From positions 9,524,501-9,588,500 of the forward strand of contig JAMJFZ010001816.1 in NCBI GenBank assembly GCA_026225945.1: 64,000 nucleotides of DNA, written 5' to 3'. Below the pieces are notes generated by a model, which was not told where the DNA came from, did no database searches, and saw only the letters and a program-made list of their open reading frames with translations. Of the stretch, positions 59,677-64,000 are shown in pieces. Position 1 is the first letter of the stretch. Every line of letters begins with the position of its first letter. The DNA comes from Cricetomys ansorgei. Its lineage: Eukaryota; Chordata; Mammalia; Rodentia; Nesomyidae. The position numbers were made by a program, and so were the translations under genes.

Positions 59677-60593
59677 TTTTAGGCTTAGGTTAGGGGCATA
59701 AGGCTTTTTTTTTTATTATTATTTTGTCTAATTAAATCACAGGTTCTTAGTACTGGAGCCCTGGATTTTTTCAGTCTCTGTATAACCTAAAACCTTTAAG
59801 CCTCCATACAATCAAGCCTACCTCCAGGATGCACAGCTAACTGAGCCACTCTGATTAGCTCCATCTGATCTCTGATTTGTGTTCAACTCACTAGCTATTT
59901 TCATTCAAACTCTTTTCCAAGGTGACTGGTTTAAACTGATCTTCTGAGCTGGCTGTATGTTTCTGACTGAACTCTTCTGACTCTGTCAGACTCTGGCTGA
60001 TTTTCTGACTGCCTTAGCCTGAACTGCTCTACAAGGCTTCAAACTGACTCACACTTTCTGTGTTATATTGAATTCCTCTGCCAAGCTGCCTCTGTGTGTT
60101 TTTCACTGAGCTCTTAACTGTTCCATACCACCTCAGTCAGCATCTATGCTCCTCAGTCAGACCTCTCCATTATCTCTGTGTCTTGTCCCCTGTCTGCCTT
60201 CTTCAGATTGCTAGCCTCATAGTTCCTGCTGTAACTGACTATAACTGAGAGCTTGCCTGTCTTTAATGAGAGTTAGGCATGTCCTCACTCTGACTCAGTC
60301 TGCTAACTCTTGCTGTGATTAGTCACATTGTCTGTCCTTCAGTCTGACTCATCTCAGAAGTCACTTATTATGTGACACTGACTCTTTCTGAGCTCTGCTT
60401 CCTGTGTCTGTGGAATGACAGACAGACAGACAAACTCTGTCTCTGTCTTAGGAATTAAAGCCATGGACCACCACTGATTTCTGAATACTGGGATTAAAGA
60501 TACATTCTTAACATTCTTTCTACTTTCCATCTGCACCACAAAGGCCCATAGTATAGACCTTTCCTAGTTTTTACACAGGCCTATTCCTCTACA
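59677..60593 (-). mobile_element. Near full-length LTR, class II-like family (copy 7)
   Basis: About 917 bp, minus orientation, ending TTCCTCTACA at 60593. An A/T-rich 6-bp repeat AAAATT flanks it (59671-59676 and 60594-60599), consistent with a class II target duplication though weak in such sequence. The TG at the 3' terminus is mutated. A poly-T stretch (59705-59715) has grown next to the polyadenylation region. Two 39-nt B1-like units lie near 60450-60510. The R region shows the same CAGACTGA-rich words as the other copies. A GACA run occurs at 60417-60432. Confidence 0.75.
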
Positions 60594-60696
60594 AAAATTC
60601 TATTCAGAAATATAGCTATTTGATTATTATTGGACTATTTGAATAGAAGTATTAGAAATATTTATCTATTTTATTGAATACTTTAATAGTAAGGAC

Positions 60697-60789
60697 TTTT
60701 TTTTTTTGATTACTCAGACTCTGTACAGGTTTGTGCTTCTGAAAATCACAATTGGCTTCTCTGTCTCTTTGTATTTCATCAATTGCTGC
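60697..60789 (-). pseudogene. Possible retrocopy 3' end with poly(A) (split)
   Basis: On the minus strand this reads as an A11 tail (plus strand T at 60697-60707) preceded by about 80 nt of moderately complex sequence. That sequence resumes at 61303 after the class I LTR. A short AAGGAC repeat flanks the whole unit (60691-60696 and 61416-61421). The two parts total about 200 nt. The minus strand is open for roughly 35 codons across the join, but I recognise no parent gene. Confidence 0.35.
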
Positions 60790-61302
60790 TGTTGGACCCC
60801 CAAAAGGCCCAAACCGGGACGCTGCACCCCCACAGAGACTCACAGACGGGATATCGATGCAAATAGCAATAGGATTTATTCCAGTGCACTGGGACCGTTC
60901 TAACACGCAGGATAGAATCGGCCCCAAGGAGCAAATGGTGAAGCTTTTTATACAGTTGTTGGGCACAAACCGAATTGGTACAAGTTGATTGGTTCCCAAA
61001 TTGTTTTCTCATTTTGATAGGTAGGTGCCAGTTAACCTTTAAATTGATTATAGCAAGGTCACGGGCACCAGGAAATGTACACTTAGGGTAAAGTCCCTTG
61101 CCCAAGGCTATTAGGCAGCGGCTGTAGCTGCCGCTCATTTTAGGAATTTGGGCTGGGTCACAGTGCTCTTGAATTAAGCCTGACAATAATTGTTTTATGG
61201 TTTCTGGGGTAGGCTAGTTCTTAGAACAGGGAGTTCTGGAAAGTACTCAATAATTATTGTATTGAGTAGAGAAAGCCAGGGCCCAGGGTCTCCGGCCTCA
61301 CA
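60790..61302 (-). mobile_element. Solo LTR, class I (gammaretrovirus-like)
   Basis: A 513-bp LTR in minus orientation with TGTGAGG at 61302 and CCAACA at 60790, flanked by a perfect 4-bp duplication CTGC (60786-60789 and 61303-61306). Four base pairs is the spacing of gammaretroviral integration. A TATA box (TATAAAAAG) lies near 60950. GAATAAATCC lies near 60870, and the following GCTATTTGCATC resembles the R/U5 border of gammaretroviral LTRs. CpG content is higher than around it, suggesting a younger insertion. Frames of 65-135 codons on both strands here are LTR read-throughs. Confidence 0.85.
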
Positions 61303-61415
61303 CTGCTTATTCCTGTGCTTTTGTTTTCTGTTATCATCTTTTGCTTTCTTTCATGACATGTTGCTGTAAAATCATTTACTATTTTGCTTTCTTAACTTGG
61401 GATTAGGCCTTTCTC
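61303..61415 (-). pseudogene. Possible retrocopy, 5' part (split)
   Basis: Continues the unit that begins with the poly(A) at 60697. The plus strand from ctgcttattcctgtgctttt to the AAGGAC repeat at 61416 reads A-rich on the minus strand (Lys/Gln-rich if translated). Parent unknown. Confidence 0.3.
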
Positions 61416-63559
61416 AAGGACAAAGGATCCTAGTTTTTTATTGTTGGTAGGGATAGGCTTTTCTTGTGTGTGTGTATGTGCATGTGTGTGCATTACATTT
61501 TATTATTTTATTAGAAACCAAGATCTAAGTGTGATTATAATTTTACAATTATTTCCTTATATTCTAATAGCTTAAATTATATTTTAAACATATATATTCT
61601 AACTTTTGCTGCATACAAGTCTGGTCATTTAACTGAATTCAATAAATAATTATAACATTTACTTTAAAAGCTATTTTCTCAGTTACACTATATATTTTCA
61701 AAAACATATGAGAGATTACTTTGAAATAATGTTGTTGATAATTTTACTCTTCATTTAGATTGTTCACACTAGGAACCCTTATGAACTTTCTTCAAAAAGG
61801 TCTATCTCCTCTGATGACTCATGTATCTCTGCCTTCCAATGGAAATGGAGTTTCACGACAAAGGTACATGTCTGAATCTCTGTTCTTATTGAAAATAGAT
61901 TCTGTCAGTTCTTAAGTTCGTTTTGTTGGGTATTTAATGATAGAGATAAGTAATGAACATGGTTCTATTTTCAGTTAAAAAACTTTAGATTTTAAGAAAA
62001 GTAGATTTCAACATCTTCCAACCTGCTCTTTAAAAGACTGGAACTATACTAACCAAGGTCATAAGTCATCCCTAGGATAACTGTAGGGATCACTAAAGTG
62101 ACACTCAATGATGCCCAGGAGGCTACTCGTTATATCAGTTGAAATGTTTTGATAGACAGACATCTGAAAACCATCTCAGAACAATTATTTTAGAAAGTGT
62201 GCATCTGTGCATCATTTCTGTCACCCTCAGATGCAGATCTCCTATCAGAAAGAACATCTTTCCCAGGTATAGAGTTGCCTCTTAATAATGAAAACTTTCA
62301 GGAGATGATTCTGATCTCCTGTCCATCCTCCTGAGAGTTTTGCTCTGTTGCTGACATGAAGATAGATTTGCATTTCCTCCAGTTTAAACAAATCAGACTA
62401 CTAGATCTTCTTGATGGTTCTTCCTTCATTTTTACTGCTCTATTTCTATACAGTTCAAATTTTTCTTCAGTTCAAGTTAGACACTACTCCATGTCACAAT
62501 ATTTATTAATGAATGAAGTCAACTCTTACTCTTTTAACTAGTGTCCAGTTTTACCTTCAGCAATTTTTACGCCATTCCTTTTATAAATATCATCCTGGAG
62601 GGCTTCCATTTTCATTCTTCCAGAATTCATTCTTGTTCTCTACTCAAATTTTTATGACTAGAAGAGATCAGGAAGTTGAATAAAACAAATAAGGATGGGA
62701 AACCCAACTAACTTCCCCTGTAAGAAACAGAACTCAAAGCAAAAATAAAAGACTTATTGTCAGAAAAGAATAGAATTATGGTCTCAAAGGACAACTTAGA
62801 TTCTTCTCAGAAAAGGTAATGCCATACTGAGATCAGTAATTTGGGGAAAAAAAGTGAATAACCTAATAAATGAATCTCTGTTATCAAGAGAAAAGTGTTT
62901 GTGAAAGAAATGAGATATAGATTCTCTTTAATATCTGTAAAGAGAGGTATAAAATATGAAATACTAAAATGATGATCAATGAATTGGTCAGAACTATAAC
63001 AGTGATCCATATATAACACACTATGTAAACACAGCATAGAAATCAAGCCACCAATATCACAAGCATTCGTGATATCTAAAAGGTTGCTGTCACTACTTTA
63101 AGCTAGTGATCCCTTCTCTTCAGAGCTCTCACTAAGTGCATATCATTACCCATTTTGACCGGTATTGAAATCTCCCCTGAACTGTGTTGGGTATGAACAA
63201 GCTTGAAAAACCTCATATAGCTCATATAGAAAATAGATATATGTTAATATTAAATAAGAGCATCAGTGAAATTTAAGTAAAAAAGAAATCAAGAAACATT
63301 AATAATGGTGTCAATAACCAATTGTTTTCCAATCTCAGGCCTGAAGATATCAAGTCTTCTGATCTGCAATGAATGACTATTCTCTCCTTTATCATTTCAC
63401 CGACTGAAAATTAGAGAGTACATAGGGAGTAGATTGCTTCTATATTTTCATTTTGAACAATTTACATTTTTGGTAAGTACCTCTCCCTCCATCATTCAGT
63501 GACAAATGACTACCTTCCCTCTAGTTTGATGCTTATTATGCCTAGGTAATACAGAGAGG
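61416..63559. other. Unassigned intergenic sequence
   Basis: A (GT)n-rich patch lies at 61463-61491. Otherwise AT-rich unique-looking sequence; frames of 61-79 codons are unsupported. Confidence 0.45.
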
Positions 63560-64000
63560 ATGAATGGCAAAATTGTCATCCTTCCAAACATTCAATTTGC
63601 TGCCAGGCATTCCTCAATCTTTCATGCTGGTCTATACCACCAGCAGCAATTATCTTTATGCTAGAAACCCCCGTGGCTAGTCTGGCACAGAGATCCTCAC
63701 CTACAGTGTTTCTAATTATTGATGCATTTTCCCTTTTCAACGTGTCAAACAGCTTTCTTTAAGTGTAATCATCTGGTTTGCCACCTGTGGCTACTCTTTC
63801 AAATACTACAAATATAGTCAGCAGCAACTCTCCTTCATCATTACAGTTTAGCTTTGGAGACTCAGACTATTTTTATACAAAAATACTATCTGTTCAATCT
63901 TTAAATTGTACTTCTTGATTAGCTCAATGAATTATTCATCTGGTTGTCATTACACAATGTAGTAGGATGTTGTATGATTGTTGATTACAGGAAAATTAAA
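63560..64000. promoter_or_regulatory. Candidate conserved noncoding element (runs off the end)
   Basis: Repeat-free and complex: gctgccaggcattcctcaat, accaccagcagcaattatct, cccccgtggctagtctggca, then homeodomain-type words (gtttctaattattgatgcat). No coding frame. Judged from texture only. Confidence 0.3.

Noticed and set aside
60779..61186. 135- and 115-codon minus frames and two plus frames
   Set aside because: They lie within the class I solo LTR. LTR sequence is noncoding, and the opposing open frames reflect its higher GC.

Overview
The window looks like gene-poor, AT-rich nuclear DNA from a muroid rodent (mouse, vole, deer mouse or hamster kind). I base this on the interspersed repeats: B1 (7SL-derived) and B3/B4/ID (tRNA-derived) SINEs, rodent L1 3' ends of the Lx type next to much older L1 fragments, solo LTRs of three retroviral classes, a SPIN-like hAT transposon, and many microsatellites. 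I see no bacterial features. Few young B2 or ID copies are present, which leans slightly towards a cricetid, but the species cannot be fixed from this sequence.

No host protein-coding gene or exon could be supported. Every open reading frame is short (at most 163 codons) and either falls in a recognisable transposon or lacks a known domain. The only decayed coding sequences I recognise are L1 ORF2 pieces and a class II (betaretrovirus-like) endogenous retrovirus relic on the minus strand at about 29,996-30,560. That relic carries broken integrase and env-leader sequence.

Layout. 1-12 kb: a solo LTR, an antisense L1 piece, and an L1 copy with a twin-priming inversion. 11.5-19.8 kb: a B3 SINE split by a MaLR-like LTR with a perfect 5-bp target duplication, two more copies of the 0.9-kb LTR family, B1s and an L1 3' UTR. 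20.8-29.5 kb: a 165-bp tandem duplication, B1 and ID-B1 SINEs, and a sense and an antisense L1 ORF2 fragment. 30-35.6 kb: the retroviral relic, a second twin-primed L1, a partial LTR, and a long TTCC/CT tract. 39.6-41.7 kb: an old antisense L1 split by a SPIN-like element, a B3, then a sense old L1. 42-50 kb: scattered old repeats. 50.7-51.2, 54.1-54.6 and 63.6-64.0 kb: repeat-free, more complex sequence that may be conserved regulatory DNA. 57-61.5 kb: a dense nest with an LTR inside an L1 3' UTR, two B3s, another LTR, and a 513-bp class I LTR inside a possible retrocopy.

The most informative material is the record of nested insertions. One LTR family occurs seven times. Its U3 region carries 39-nt B1-like tandem units, and it has an apparently very long R region. 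I found no new biological system. All family names rest on recognition by eye, without a database search.
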